The position numbers and the translations under genes were made by a program. A DNA stretch of 64,000 bases, taken from NCBI GenBank assembly GCA_024233085.1, contig JACKQC010000007.1:1-64000 (forward strand). The letters are read 5' to 3'. Each line of letters starts with the position of its first letter. The first letter of the stretch is position 1. This DNA is from Akkermansiaceae bacterium. GTDB taxonomy: Bacteria; Verrucomicrobiota; Verrucomicrobiia; Verrucomicrobiales; DEV007. Below are positions 17,414 to 24,607 of the stretch, one piece after another. A model generated the notes under the pieces. That model searched no databases. It was not told the DNA's origin and saw only the letters and a program-made list of their open reading frames with translations.

Positions 17414-17562
17414 TTCAGGGGCGGTTTCGGTCGGGGCTGGGGATTTCCGAAACAGAATGAACCCGAATTCGCCGATGTCCGAGGGAAAAGATGATCGCGC
17501 CGGGCGGAAAATCGCGGTCTTGGGCTTGCCAAACGCGTTTCGAACGGACAAAACGGGCGGCG

Positions 17563-18855
17563 ATGTCCGAGTCCGAACCCGCGCCCCGAAACTCCGTCCG
17601 CCGCGTCGTGATGGCGAGCTTTGTGGGCACCACGATCGAGTGGTACGACTTCTTTCTCTACGGGACGGCGGCGGCGCTGGTCTTCGACAAGCTGTTTTTC
17701 TCCGGTCTCGACGGCTTCGCGGCGAAGCTTTCGTCGTACGCGACTTTTGCGATCGGTTTCTTCGCGCGGCCGATCGGCGGGATCGTTTTCGCGCACTTTG
17801 GCGACCGGCTGGGGCGAAAGTCGACGCTGGTGACGACGCTGATTTTGATGGGCGTGGCGACTTTCCTGATCGGACTGCTGCCGACCTACGCCACGGCGGG
17901 TGTGTGGGCGCCGGTGCTGCTGGTGCTGCTGCGGTTGGTGCAGGGCTTCGGCGTCGGCGGCGAGTGGGGCGGCGCCGTGCTGATGGCGGTCGAGCACGGC
18001 CACGGCGACAAGCGGGGGTTCCACGCCAGTTGGGTCCAGGCCGGGGTGCCGGTGGGTCTGCTGCTGGCGAACGCGGTCTTCGCGCTCTGTTCGCGCCTGC
18101 CGGAGGCGGAATTCCTCGCCTGGGGCTGGCGGGTGCCTTTCCTGCTGGGCATCGGCCTGCTCGGGGTCGGTCTTTTTATCCGGCTGAGGATATTCGAAAG
18201 CCCGCTCTTCGCCAAAATGGCCGAGTCGGGCGGGACGGCCCGGATTCCCGTGGTCGAGGTGATGAAGAAACACCCGCGCAACGTGGCGCTCGCGATGGGC
18301 GCGCGCTTCGCGGAGAACGCGAGCTTTTACATCTTCACGATCTTTGTCCTGAGTTACGCCACCGAAATTCTCAAGCTGGAGAGATCGGTGATCCTCAACG
18401 GCGTCCTCATCGCGGCGGCGGCGCAGTTGGTGGCGATCCCGTTTTTCGGCGCCTTGTCGGACCGGCTCGGGAGACGGCCGGTTTACCTCGCGGGGGCGGC
18501 GGCTTTGCTGGGGTTTCCCTTCGCTTTTTTCGCGCTGGTGGACACGCGGTCGGCGGCTCTGGTGTGGCTGGCCATCGTGCTGGGCCTGGTGGTGCATTCG
18601 GCGATGTACGGGCCGCAGGCGGCGTTTTTCTCCGAACTCTTCGGGACGAATGTGCGCTACAGCGGCGCCTCGCTCGGTTACCAACTCGCCTCGCCGCTCG
18701 CGGGCGGGCTCGCGCCCTTCATCGCGACCTGGCTGCTGAAGACCGGCGGAGGCAAGGCGTGGCCGGTGTCGGTTTACCTCGCGGCGATGGCGGTGGTCAC
18801 GCTCGTCTCCGTGTGGCTCGCGGAGGAGACGCATCGGAAGGAGCTGGGGAATTGA
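17563..18855 (+). CDS. MFS transporter, metabolite:H+ symporter (MHS) subfamily
   Basis: 430-aa inner-membrane protein with 12 predicted helices. The opening RRVVMASFVGTTIEWYDFFLYGTAAALVF is the hallmark of the MHS subfamily (shikimate, proline/betaine, alpha-ketoglutarate and citrate permeases). The loop 2-3 signature HFGDRLGRKSTL and the matching ALSDRLGRRPVYL in the second half are present. WGGAVLMAVEHGHGDKRGFHASWVQAGVPVGLLLANAVF is also typical. The substrate cannot be fixed from sequence; organic acids or compatible solutes are likely. An upstream in-frame ATG at 17491 adds 24 residues without similarity, so 17563 is preferred. The gene ends five bases before the inverted-repeat-bounded GxxExxY cassette. 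Confidence 0.92.
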   Translation: MSESEPAPRNSVRRVVMASFVGTTIEWYDFFLYGTAAALVFDKLFFSGLDGFAAKLSSYATFAIGFFARPIGGIVFAHFGDRLGRKSTLVTTLILMGVATFLIGLLPTYATAGVWAPVLLVLLRLVQGFGVGGEWGGAVLMAVEHGHGDKRGFHASWVQAGVPVGLLLANAVFALCSRLPEAEFLAWGWRVPFLLGIGLLGVGLFIRLRIFESPLFAKMAESGGTARIPVVEVMKKHPRNVALAMGARFAENASFYIFTIFVLSYATEILKLERSVILNGVLIAAAAQLVAIPFFGALSDRLGRRPVYLAGAAALLGFPFAFFALVDTRSAALVWLAIVLGLVVHSAMYGPQAAFFSELFGTNVRYSGASLGYQLASPLAGGLAPFIATWLLKTGGGKAWPVSVYLAAMAVVTLVSVWLAEETHRKELGN

Positions 18856-18860
18856 ATGGC

Positions 18861-19735
18861 TGACACGGGAATGGGGGCAGGGGAATTTTTTTCTTAACTT
18901 TAGGTTAGTGTTGTGGCGGTCAGGTGGGTTCGGTCGATGTTGAGCCATTGCCACGCTTTGAGCGGGAGCAGGTTCATCAGGCGCCGGAGATGGGTTTCGT
19001 GGGCTTGCCTGTTTTGGTTGAGCGTGGTGACGATGAAGGCGCACTCGTCGTGATGAAAGTCGACGCGATGGGTTCCCAGTTCGACGCCGGCTCGCATCAC
19101 GGGCACACGCCGTTCGCAAGTGTCCGGGCCTCCAAGGGCGAATGTGAGGCCCTCGCGATACAGTGTCGCATCGAGAAAACCGCCCCAATCCCGGAGCATG
19201 CTTTCGGCGGCTTCAATGAGTTCGGCGCAGCGCGGCGATACCCGGCGAAAGCGCGCCGTATCGACCGAGATTCCGCGGCGATTCGTTTCTCGGAAGGGAC
19301 AACGCTTCAACCGGCCCTGAACTTTGGCGGGGCGGAAATTGATCAATTTGATCCGATCGATTTCAAGCAGCGCGGCGTAGTTAAACACTTGGCTCTCGTG
19401 GGTGGCCGTGAAAGCGGCGACCGTTTTCAGTTCGTAAACCATTTGTCCCGCGACCAGGTCAAGCCGGTATTCTTTCGAAAAACCCCGCCACTCGGCGACG
19501 ACCGGCACCTGCGTCTGGACGTCGACAAAACCCACGGCACGCAACCGGTTCGCGACATCGTTTTCGTAAACACGCTCGTCCGCCAGCCGACCCAATTCAT
19601 TCTGTGACGCGAAGGCGCATCCCATGACCAGCCGGTCGATTTGCTGAAATTCACCGTCCGAAATCGGCCGAATCGAAATGGGACAACGAATCGGCATCTC
19701 AAAAACCCCATTCCCCTGTCCCCATTCCCGTGTCA
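18861..19735. mobile_element. 875-bp unit: GxxExxY gene bounded by 26-bp inverted repeats
   Basis: The left end, 18861-18886 (TGACACGGGAATGGGG...), and the right end, 19710-19735, are reverse complements at 25 of 26 positions. Between them lies only the GxxExxY gene. The right repeat forms the last codons of the neighbouring CoA-transferase, which implies insertion into that gene's 3' end. No transposase is encoded and no target-site duplication is evident, so any movement would need to be driven in trans. Confidence 0.65.
18900..19697 (-). CDS. GxxExxY family protein with C-terminal extension
   Basis: 265 aa from the ATG at 19697, which is two bases after the CoA-transferase stop (TGAGATG); a 13-codon longer frame would start inside the inverted repeat. 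The N-terminal half matches the GxxExxY family: VMGCAFASQNELGRLADERVYENDVANRL (ending in the E-x2-Y type motif), VDVQTQVPVV, FSKEYRLDLVAGQMVYELKTV and QVFNYAALLEIDRIKLINF. The D-L-V and E-L-K pair suggests a PD-(D/E)XK nuclease-like core. The C-terminal ~130 residues (LRDWGGFLDATLYREGLTFALGG and beyond) extend past the usual ~130-aa family size. The function is unknown. Base composition is lower in GC than the flanking genes, which together with the inverted repeats suggests transfer. Confidence 0.8.
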   Translation of the reverse strand: MPIRCPISIRPISDGEFQQIDRLVMGCAFASQNELGRLADERVYENDVANRLRAVGFVDVQTQVPVVAEWRGFSKEYRLDLVAGQMVYELKTVAAFTATHESQVFNYAALLEIDRIKLINFRPAKVQGRLKRCPFRETNRRGISVDTARFRRVSPRCAELIEAAESMLRDWGGFLDATLYREGLTFALGGPDTCERRVPVMRAGVELGTHRVDFHHDECAFIVTTLNQNRQAHETHLRRLMNLLPLKAWQWLNIDRTHLTATTLT

Positions 19736-21225
19736 AAAACCGGCTGGAAGGCCATCGCCTCGAGCACCTGGCTTTTCGGATCGATCCCCGGCGCCAGCTC
19801 GGTCAATTTCAATCCCGCCTCCGTCAGCCGGAAAACCGCGCGCTCGGTGATGTAGAGCACCTCCTGCCCGCGGGCGAGGGCCGAGGGACCGTGGAAACAG
19901 ACCTGATCGACCGCTTCGACGAATTTCCGGTGCCGCCCTTCCTCCACAATCCGGAGTTTTCCGTCCTCCACCGCGACCTCCAGGCCGCCGGCGCGAAACG
20001 GGCAGCAGAAAACGACACGCCGGGCGCTCTGGGTGATGTTCACGAAACCGCCCACGCCGGCGAATCGACCCGCGAAACGGCTCACATTCACACTGCCCTC
20101 GCGATCGATCTCGACCGCCCCGAGGATGGCGATGTCGAGGCCGCCGCCGTCGTAGTAGTCGAACATGGCGGGCTGATCGATGACCGCCTCGGGATGGACG
20201 CTGCACCCGAAGCTCAAGCCCGACGCCGGCACCCCGCCGACGGGCCCGGCCTCGACGGTGAGGGTGAACTCCGTCAGCCGCCCGCTCTCCGCCGCGACGG
20301 CCGCGACCGCCTCGGGCAGGCCGATGCCGAGATTGACGATGTCGCCGGGCCGAATCTCGCGAAGGGCGCGCCGGGCGATGAGTTTTCGCTCGGAAAACGG
20401 CATCTCCGGAAAAGCGGGCGCGCCTTCGCCGGCTGACGTTTCCACATAAGCGGGATTGAAGGCCTCGCCGAAAGTCTGCTCGTGCTCGCGGCCCTCGGAC
20501 ACCACCACGAAATCGACGAGGATGCCGGGAACCCGCACCGACTTCGGATCGGCGATGCGGTCGACGACTCGCTCGACCTGGGCGATGACGAGGCCGCCGC
20601 GGTTTTTCGCGGCCTGGGCGATGGGCAGCACGTCGCCGACGAGGCCCTCGCGCTCGAGGCTGAGATTTCCCCGCGCGTCGGCGGTGGTGGCGCGGACGAG
20701 GCCGACGTGGATGGGAAAACTCCGGTATCGCAGCCAGGGCTCGCCGTCGAGGGTGACGCGCTCGACGAGGGGCTCGGTGGTGCGGTCGTTGAGGCGGCCG
20801 CCGGAGTTTTCGGGGTCGATGAAGGTGTCGAGCCCGATTTTCGTGAAGACGCCGGGCCGGCCGGCGGCGATTTCGCGGAAAAGCTGGCAGACGACGCCCT
20901 GCGGGAAGTTGTAGGCCTCGACGCGGTTTTCGAGGGCGAGCCTTCCCAGTTTGGGCGCCAGGTTCCAGTGGCCGCCGACCACGCGCCGGACGAGCCCCTC
21001 GTGCCCGAGGTGGTTGAGGCCGCGATCGCCGCGGTCGCCCTGCCCGGCGGCATACAACAGGGTTAGGTCACGGGGGCAACCCTGTTGAATGAAGGCCCGT
21101 TCCAGCGCCGCCGTCAGCGCCTCGGGATGGCCGGCCCCGACAAAACCGCCGATGGCGACGGTGGCGCCATCGGGGATGGCCCGGACGGCTTCGTCGGCGG
21201 TGACGACTCTGGCGGCGGCTCGCAT
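19699..21225 (-). CDS. Acyl-CoA:carboxylate CoA-transferase (YdiF/propionate CoA-transferase-like), C-terminus altered
   Basis: 508 aa. It is a fused alpha-beta family I CoA-transferase that moves CoA between acyl-CoA and short-chain acids. The N-terminal half shows IPDGATVAIGGFVGAGHPEAL, PRDLTLLYAAGQGD, GLNHLGHEGLVRRVVGGHW, and EAYNFPQGVVCQLFREIA. The C-terminal half shows IVNLGIGLPEAVAAV, the catalytic-glutamate region TLTVEAGPVGGVPASGLSFG, and FDYYDGGGLDIAILGA. After LAPGIDPKSQVLEAMAFQPV the frame enters a 26-bp inverted repeat and ends TGMGTGEWGF. Relatives typically continue for about 15-25 residues with a conserved LMD-R-F type end. The enzyme may therefore be shortened; activity is uncertain. 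A palindromic-repeat-like stretch lies in the coding sequence at 21051-21091. Confidence 0.9.
   Translation of the reverse strand: MRAAARVVTADEAVRAIPDGATVAIGGFVGAGHPEALTAALERAFIQQGCPRDLTLLYAAGQGDRGDRGLNHLGHEGLVRRVVGGHWNLAPKLGRLALENRVEAYNFPQGVVCQLFREIAAGRPGVFTKIGLDTFIDPENSGGRLNDRTTEPLVERVTLDGEPWLRYRSFPIHVGLVRATTADARGNLSLEREGLVGDVLPIAQAAKNRGGLVIAQVERVVDRIADPKSVRVPGILVDFVVVSEGREHEQTFGEAFNPAYVETSAGEGAPAFPEMPFSERKLIARRALREIRPGDIVNLGIGLPEAVAAVAAESGRLTEFTLTVEAGPVGGVPASGLSFGCSVHPEAVIDQPAMFDYYDGGGLDIAILGAVEIDREGSVNVSRFAGRFAGVGGFVNITQSARRVVFCCPFRAGGLEVAVEDGKLRIVEEGRHRKFVEAVDQVCFHGPSALARGQEVLYITERAVFRLTEAGLKLTELAPGIDPKSQVLEAMAFQPVFDTGMGTGEWGF
21051..21091. repeat. 19-bp palindromic repeat-like pair inside the CoA-transferase gene, locus 3
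   Basis: Two diverged units (21051-21069 and 21073-21091) with the standard 3-bp spacer lie in frame in the coding sequence. They encode the IQQGCPRDLTLLY stretch. The outer arms are degenerate but ACAACAGGGTTAGGTC and CAACCCTGTTG are intact. Leu is encoded by CTA, rare in this GC-rich DNA. Confidence 0.55.
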
Positions 21226-21243
21226 GACTGGGGGTTCGGTCTT

Positions 21244-21265
21244 CTGACAGGATTGACCGGATTTC
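21244..21265. repeat. Short dispersed CAGGATT-type repeat
   Basis: The sequence TGACAGGATTGACCGGATTT sits in the 85-bp gap upstream of the CoA-transferase start. It is the same type as the repeats at 3411-3436 and 48312-48345. Confidence 0.6.
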
Positions 21266-21310
21266 TTTTTTCGGGAAGGAATTCCCGATCCGGCGCGGCG
21301 CGCTGTGCGA

Positions 21311-22471
21311 CTACATGGCCCGAATGCCGCCGCAGTCCTCGCAGGGCGCCCCGGCGCGCTCGTAGGGCGTGTGGCAGCGCGGACAGTGGGCGGGCGCGGC
21401 GGGCTCGACCGGTTCGTCGCCTTCCTCGACGGGATCGGGTTCGGGGTTTTCGTAGCCGGCCAGGGCATCCTCGCCCAACGCCTCGCGCAGCAGGGGGCGG
21501 AAAACTTGCGCGTGGAAGCTCTCCGCCGCTTCCGCGCCGTCGCCGGTCTCGCCGGTGGGCACGGGGTGGACGGTGTCGCGCCACAGCCGGCCGGCGAAGC
21601 GGCGAAATTCCTCCGGGGCGGCGAGGGCGGCGGCCACGGCGAAGGGATGCGAGCCGGCCAGCCAGCCCTTCGACAGCACGTCGAGGCTGCGGATCGCGTA
21701 GTGGGGCAGGACGACGGAGAGCAGCAGGTGCTGCCAGCGTTCGGCGCGCAGTTTCGGGTAAAAACGGCGGTGCAGGCAGAAAAACTCGACCGCCACCTGC
21801 CACATCGAGATCCAGACCGCGCCGGCGACGAAGAAAAAGCGCCGATTGTCGCCGTGCAGCCAGTAGGCGAAGGGTAGGAGGAAAAAGGTCATGAAAAACA
21901 CCGCCGAACACCACACGCGCAGCCAGGCGGTGGCGCGGCGGAAGAAGGCGGCGCGCCGCTTCGCCCGGCGGGCGCTGAGTTCGCGGCGGACGACGCGCTG
22001 GATGGCGGCGGCGCGTTCGCCCGGCGGGGTGTGGCGGAGAGTTTCCAGGGTCGCCGCGAGCGCGGCGGCGTGGGCTTTCGAGCACAACACCGCGAACAAC
22101 TCGCCGTTCACCCGCAGTTTTTTCTCCTCGACCGAGACGCGCTGGATGGCGTCCCAGGGGACGAATTTCGCGCCCGGCGCGGGCAGGACGGCGGGGCCGG
22201 GGTTGGGACTCTGCCGGCTCCAGGGAGCGACGCCTTTTTCGCCGAGGGAGAGGGGCCAGACTTGGCCGAGGAAGACCGTGCCGAGCGGCGGCAGCGGATT
22301 GAGCGTCGAAAACCCGCCGCGCAGGGCGGCGAAATGGATCGACGCGCGGCGCGCCTCCAGCCGCCAGGTCCAGAACCCGGTGAAAGCCCACGCGGCCTGG
22401 CCGACCCAGACGAGGCAGTCGCTCAGGTAGATGAGCGCCAGGACGAGCAGCAGGGTCTCGCCGTCGGTCAT
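21311..22471 (-). CDS. Membrane protein with C-terminal zinc ribbon, family not recognised
   Basis: 386 aa. The N-terminal hydrophobic segment (LLLVLALIYLSDCLVWVGQAAWAF) is followed by a soluble region with a PH-like feel (VPWDAIQRVSVEEKKLRVNGELF). Two to three further transmembrane segments follow (SAVFFMTFFLLPFAYWL; FFVAGAVWISMWQVAVEFF). A long acidic tail ends in a zinc ribbon (CPRCHTPYERAGAPCEDCGG). I do not recognise the family. The ATG at 22471 begins MTDGETLLLVLALIYL; earlier frame is not needed. It lies 37 bp downstream of the DUF2167 gene on the same strand and is probably co-transcribed with it. Confidence 0.75.
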   Translation of the reverse strand: MTDGETLLLVLALIYLSDCLVWVGQAAWAFTGFWTWRLEARRASIHFAALRGGFSTLNPLPPLGTVFLGQVWPLSLGEKGVAPWSRQSPNPGPAVLPAPGAKFVPWDAIQRVSVEEKKLRVNGELFAVLCSKAHAAALAATLETLRHTPPGERAAAIQRVVRRELSARRAKRRAAFFRRATAWLRVWCSAVFFMTFFLLPFAYWLHGDNRRFFFVAGAVWISMWQVAVEFFCLHRRFYPKLRAERWQHLLLSVVLPHYAIRSLDVLSKGWLAGSHPFAVAAALAAPEEFRRFAGRLWRDTVHPVPTGETGDGAEAAESFHAQVFRPLLREALGEDALAGYENPEPDPVEEGDEPVEPAAPAHCPRCHTPYERAGAPCEDCGGIRAM

Positions 22472-22508
22472 GTTTTTTGGGTTCGGAAAAACTCCGGAGA
22501 CCGAGCGG

Positions 22509-23426
22509 TCAGTCGCCGTGGCCAAAGAAGCGCTTGATGGCCTTCCAGATGCCGGCGAAAAGCGCCGCGATGCCCACGACGATGGCCTTGCCGCCCTTGG
22601 CGATAGCCTTGGCGAAGGCGGCGAGCAGGCCGGTCTTCGCCGCGACGGCGGCGCCCCCGCCGACGATGAGGGCGGTGAGGCCGTATTTGGCGACTTTGTC
22701 GCCGCTCTTGTATTCGGCGTAGCGGTGGCCGCCCCGGTACTGGAAGCCGGCGATGAGATTCTGGTACTCGGGCATGACGGCGTCGAGCTGTTCGGGGTCG
22801 CAGACGAGGACGGACTCCATGACCCCGTAGCGGCCGAGGAGGCGGGTGTTGAAATTGATGGTGCGTCCGCCGTCCTCGCTTTCGAGGTCGAGCGCCCACT
22901 CGAGGTTGTTGGTGGCTTCGTTGTAAAAGGGCGGCTTGGCCCAGCCGCGGGTGTGGAGGGCCGGGTATCCCAGTTCCCTGCGTTGGGCGTTGGAGGCCTT
23001 GTCGTTGTCCTGCATGGACTTGAGCAGCTTGCGGGCGAAGGCGTCGTTGATCTCGTCTTTTTCGTCGTCCTTGACGTAGCCGCTCTTTTCGAACTCGAAG
23101 ACGACGAACCAGTCGAGGCTCTCGGGAGCGATGAGGCCGTATTCGCGGTCGGTCTTCGGGTTTCCGTAGACCTCCATGAGCTGCTGGGTGCCCTTGGTGC
23201 CGGTGAAGCGGTAGCCGGGCGGGATGGTGATTTCGGCTTCGGATTTGAGTTTGCCGGCGCCCTCGCGCTCCCAGCCGAATCCCTCGACGTGTTCCATAAA
23301 TTTCTTCTCCATCTCGGCGGGATCGACGGTTTCCTCGGCCGAGGAGGACGCCTCCTGGGCGCGCGGAGACGGGGCGAGGACGAGAAGAAGGGTCAGGGCG
23401 GCGAGGGTGACGGACAGCGATTTCAT
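22509..23426 (-). CDS. DUF2167 domain secreted/membrane protein
   Basis: 305 aa. A cleavable signal peptide (MKSLSVTLAALTLLLVLAPSPRAQ) precedes a DUF2167 domain. Its landmarks are AEITIPPGYRFTGTKGTQQLMEVYGN, EYGLIAPESLDWFVVFEFEKSGYVKDDEKD and LGYPALHTRGWAKPPFYNEATNNLEWALDLE. Two hydrophobic C-terminal segments follow (LTALIVGGGAAVAAKTGLLAAF; AIVVGIAALFAGIWKAI), ending in a positive tail. DUF2167 proteins are predicted membrane-associated and of unknown function. The length is normal. It probably heads a two-gene operon with the zinc-ribbon membrane protein downstream. The start at 23426 is supported by the signal peptide. Confidence 0.88.
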   Translation of the reverse strand: MKSLSVTLAALTLLLVLAPSPRAQEASSSAEETVDPAEMEKKFMEHVEGFGWEREGAGKLKSEAEITIPPGYRFTGTKGTQQLMEVYGNPKTDREYGLIAPESLDWFVVFEFEKSGYVKDDEKDEINDAFARKLLKSMQDNDKASNAQRRELGYPALHTRGWAKPPFYNEATNNLEWALDLESEDGGRTINFNTRLLGRYGVMESVLVCDPEQLDAVMPEYQNLIAGFQYRGGHRYAEYKSGDKVAKYGLTALIVGGGAAVAAKTGLLAAFAKAIAKGGKAIVVGIAALFAGIWKAIKRFFGHGD

Positions 23427-23498
23427 GAGGCGGGAATTGTGCCCCGCGCTTAACGCGGCTGGCAAGAATGAATTCGAGAAAATTTCGCGGCGTGCCGA

Positions 23499-23540
23499 AA
23501 AAAGGAAAAAAGGAAAGGGGCAGGCGCGAACGCCTGCCCC
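23499..23540 (-). terminator. Rho-independent terminator for the beta-barrel protein gene
   Basis: On the minus strand a 10-bp perfect stem (GGGGCAGGCG/CGCCTGCCCC, 23517-23540) with a TTCG tetraloop is followed by TTTCCTTTTTTCC. It lies ~60 bp after the stop of the gene at 23603-24262. The UUCG loop and U-tract make this the clearest terminator in the window. Confidence 0.9.
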
Positions 23541-23602
23541 TGCCTCGGAATTCGACTTAAGAAAAAAGAAACTCTCCGTGGTTGGTCGCGAGTGGCGCGG
23601 AA

Positions 23603-24262
23603 TCAGTAGTAGAGACGGACGCCCGCGAGCAGGGAGTAGTCGCCATGCTCGTCGACGACACCCGAGAACTTCAGGCCCACCGTGTCGGTGAGGTCGTAAA
23701 TCACGCCGGCGTTGAAGTCCCACGTGTTTTCGCCGCCTTCGCAGAGAACCCAGTAGGCGTTGCCGAACAGCTCGACATTGTCCGTCACGCAGTAGCGGAA
23801 ACCCGGGCCGACGTAGCCGCCCCATTTGTCGTCGCTATACTCGTCGGAATCGAAGTTGGAGTAGAGGCCGCCGGCTTCGAGATTGAGGTGCAGGCGGTCG
23901 TTGACCGGCATGTAGTAGCCGAGCCCGGCCGTCAGACCCCAGGAATCCGCGTCCACTCCCCAGATGCCGGTGTCGCTCCATTCCGCCGTGGCGGTCAGGT
24001 AAAGCTGGCCGATCAGACTCTTCGACAGGTTGAGCCCGACGCCATGGCCGGTATCGAGACCGTCATAGTCGGAGTAGAGGTATTGGACATCGAAAAAGTC
24101 GTAGGTCAGGCACGATTCCGTGCAGGCGCAGACCTGCTTGGCGGAGTCGACGACGTCTTTGCCGCCGGAGGAGGCGACGAAGTCCTTTCCGCCCGCGTAG
24201 TCACCGGCGGAGGCCAGCGGCGCGAGCGAAAGCGCGAGGAGAGACAGGATGGTGGATTTCAT
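23603..24262 (-). CDS. Outer-membrane beta-barrel-like protein
   Basis: 219 aa with a signal peptide (MKSTILSLLALSLAPLASA). The mature N-terminus contains a small Cys cluster (QVCACTESC), followed by alternating amphipathic beta strands rich in Tyr, Gly, Asp and Trp. It ends in an aromatic strand (YSLLAGVRLYY), the classical barrel C-terminus. The size suits an 8- to 10-strand barrel. No specific family (OmpA, OmpW) can be claimed. It has its own promoter with a perfect TTGACA box and a strong terminator, so it is probably monocistronic and well expressed. The Cys cluster before the barrel is unusual and may bind metal or form disulfides. Confidence 0.8.
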   Translation of the reverse strand: MKSTILSLLALSLAPLASAGDYAGGKDFVASSGGKDVVDSAKQVCACTESCLTYDFFDVQYLYSDYDGLDTGHGVGLNLSKSLIGQLYLTATAEWSDTGIWGVDADSWGLTAGLGYYMPVNDRLHLNLEAGGLYSNFDSDEYSDDKWGGYVGPGFRYCVTDNVELFGNAYWVLCEGGENTWDFNAGVIYDLTDTVGLKFSGVVDEHGDYSLLAGVRLYY

Positions 24263-24334
24263 ATTCGATCGGAGTGCGAATGGGTGAGTGTGAGGAGTTT
24301 TTCTGGATACGAACCGAGGCGTCGCATCGCGGCA

Positions 24335-24364
24335 ATGATTACCGGAAAAATTTAAGATTGTCAA
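24335..24364 (-). promoter_or_regulatory. Predicted sigma-70 promoter for the beta-barrel protein gene
   Basis: On the minus strand a perfect TTGACA (24364-24359) is followed after 18 bp by AATCAT (24340-24335). Upstream, 24365-24395 is a striking A/T tract in otherwise GC-rich DNA, resembling an UP element. The remainder of the 345-bp gap 24263-24607 holds a degenerate palindromic repeat and the prc promoter, which I cannot place. Confidence 0.5.
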
Positions 24365-24414
24365 ATTTTTTATAAAAATTAAAAATATTGGCGAGTCTCG
24401 CCCCTGTTGTTGGT

Positions 24415-24455
24415 CATCCAAGAGGGTTGAGTGGGCGACCCAACCCTGTTCGTTG
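24415..24455. repeat. 19-bp palindromic repeat pair, locus 4 (degenerate)
   Basis: Units at 24415-24433 and 24437-24455 have a 3-bp spacer. This is the only locus found between divergent gene starts rather than at a gene 3' end, and its outer arms are the most decayed. A CAACCCGGAAGGGTTGCG palindrome related to family A follows at about 24510. Confidence 0.6.
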
Positions 24456-24607
24456 TCCGGCCGAGGGACCGCCGGGCGGCATCGCGTCCCGGCCAATATT
24501 GCGCTTTCAACCCGGAAGGGTTGCGTGTATTCTCACGGGCCTTTTCGAATGCGGGCGCGCGCGGGCGCGGTCCGTGTTTGATCGTCAACCTCTTGCGATT
24601 TCTCTCC

